Of a DNA stretch of 64,000 nt, positions 63,819 to 64,000 are shown piece after piece. Source of the DNA: Lysobacter prati (GTDB lineage Bacteria; Pseudomonadota; Gammaproteobacteria; Xanthomonadales; Xanthomonadaceae). Every line of letters starts with the position of its first letter. The first letter of the stretch is position 1. Where the stretch lies: positions 1 to 64,000 of the forward strand of contig NZ_VLNV01000002.1 of NCBI RefSeq assembly GCF_009765215.1. The letters are read 5' to 3'. The position numbers were made by a program, and so were the translations under genes. Below the pieces are notes generated by a model. The model worked only from the letters and a program-made list of their open reading frames with translations. It did not search any database and was not told the origin of the DNA.

Positions 63819-64000
63819 TCAGGCGAGGGTCGCCCGCACATGGCGCACCACGGCATTGGCGACACCGTGCACACCGTTCCTGAGGCGATCGTCGTTGAGG
63901 ATGCCGTAATCGGGCAGCTTGTCGGCGGCCTGACCGACCGCGACCTGCTGCGGCACCACCAGCAGCCCGAGCTTGGCAAGCGCATCGCGCAACACCAGCA
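63819..64000 (-). CDS. NADPH-dependent FMN reductase family, C-terminal end only
   Basis: The last 59 codons of a gene running off the window. The peptide reads LVLRDALAKLGLLVVPQQVA, then VGQAADKLPDYGILNDDRLR and ends VVRHVRATLA. This matches the C-terminus of flavodoxin-like NADPH_FMN_red proteins (chromate/quinone reductase group: LVLRxxLxxLG, then VxxP). The FMN-binding part lies outside. It is 53 bases upstream of the thioesterase start, same strand. Confidence 0.7.
   Translation of the reverse strand, partial: LVLRDALAKLGLLVVPQQVAVGQAADKLPDYGILNDDRLRNGVHGVANAVVRHVRATLA

Overview
The window is high-GC DNA from a gammaproteobacterium of the Xanthomonadaceae (Lysobacteraceae), most like Lysobacter, Luteimonas or a relative. 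This rests on two conserved gene strings, rlmE-ftsH-folP-miaA-hfq-hflX-hflK-hflC-yjeT-purA and pyrG-kdsA-eno-ftsB-ispD-ispF-truD ... surE-pcm-yqaA-nlpD, on the Xanthomonas-like proteins, and on many short GC-rich interspersed palindromes. No prophage, insertion sequence, CRISPR array, tRNA or rRNA gene was seen. It is chromosomal core DNA with some accessory genes and unusually rich intergenic repeats.

Layout. 1-2761 is a frame-broken trimeric autotransporter adhesin gene. 3041-3260 is a tandem glycine riboswitch in front of gcvP. 6271-8038 holds three small minus-strand genes (secreted protein, DUF4242 protein, ArsM-like methyltransferase), divergent from a two-component system (8194-11849: OmpR-type regulator and a soluble hybrid kinase). 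12130-18740 carries an M1 aminopeptidase, a secreted protein, an MscS-type channel, a small protein and an outer-membrane-type protein. 19209-30390 (minus) is the purA/hfl/hfq/miaA/folP/ftsH/rlmE block. 30482-31197 has yhbY and a Mth938-like gene. 31842-43022 (minus) is the cell-division, isoprenoid, Kdo and nucleotide block, with ATGA stop-start overlaps at surE-pcm and yqaA-nlpD. 43302-50977 (plus) is parE, two tandemly duplicated beta-propeller lipoprotein genes and an S9 peptidase. 51001-60732 (minus) has a YcaQ-type glycosylase, an N-formylglutamate amidohydrolase, glutathione reductase, and a set that looks built for D-amino-acid compounds (S12 serine hydrolase, N-acyl-D-amino-acid deacylase-like lipoprotein, DUF418 membrane protein, D-amino-acid dehydrogenase). 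60968-64000 has slyD, two NlpC/P60 proteins, an acyl-CoA thioesterase and the end of an FMN reductase gene.

The most unusual content is non-coding. (i) A 114-bp element occurs four times (11911, 18918, 31268, 63075), each copy exactly 114 bp. It folds as a long outer stem with two inner hairpins, and the inverted, diverged copy keeps the fold through six compensated base pairs. (ii) Three 121-bp direct repeats between folP and miaA each start with a facing pair of DnaA-box-like sites. (iii) A tandem duplication downstream of parE carried the last ~44 bp of parE with it and left a fossil stop codon between the two lipoprotein genes. (iv) Short REP-like palindromes sit beside the 114-bp elements and form mosaics.
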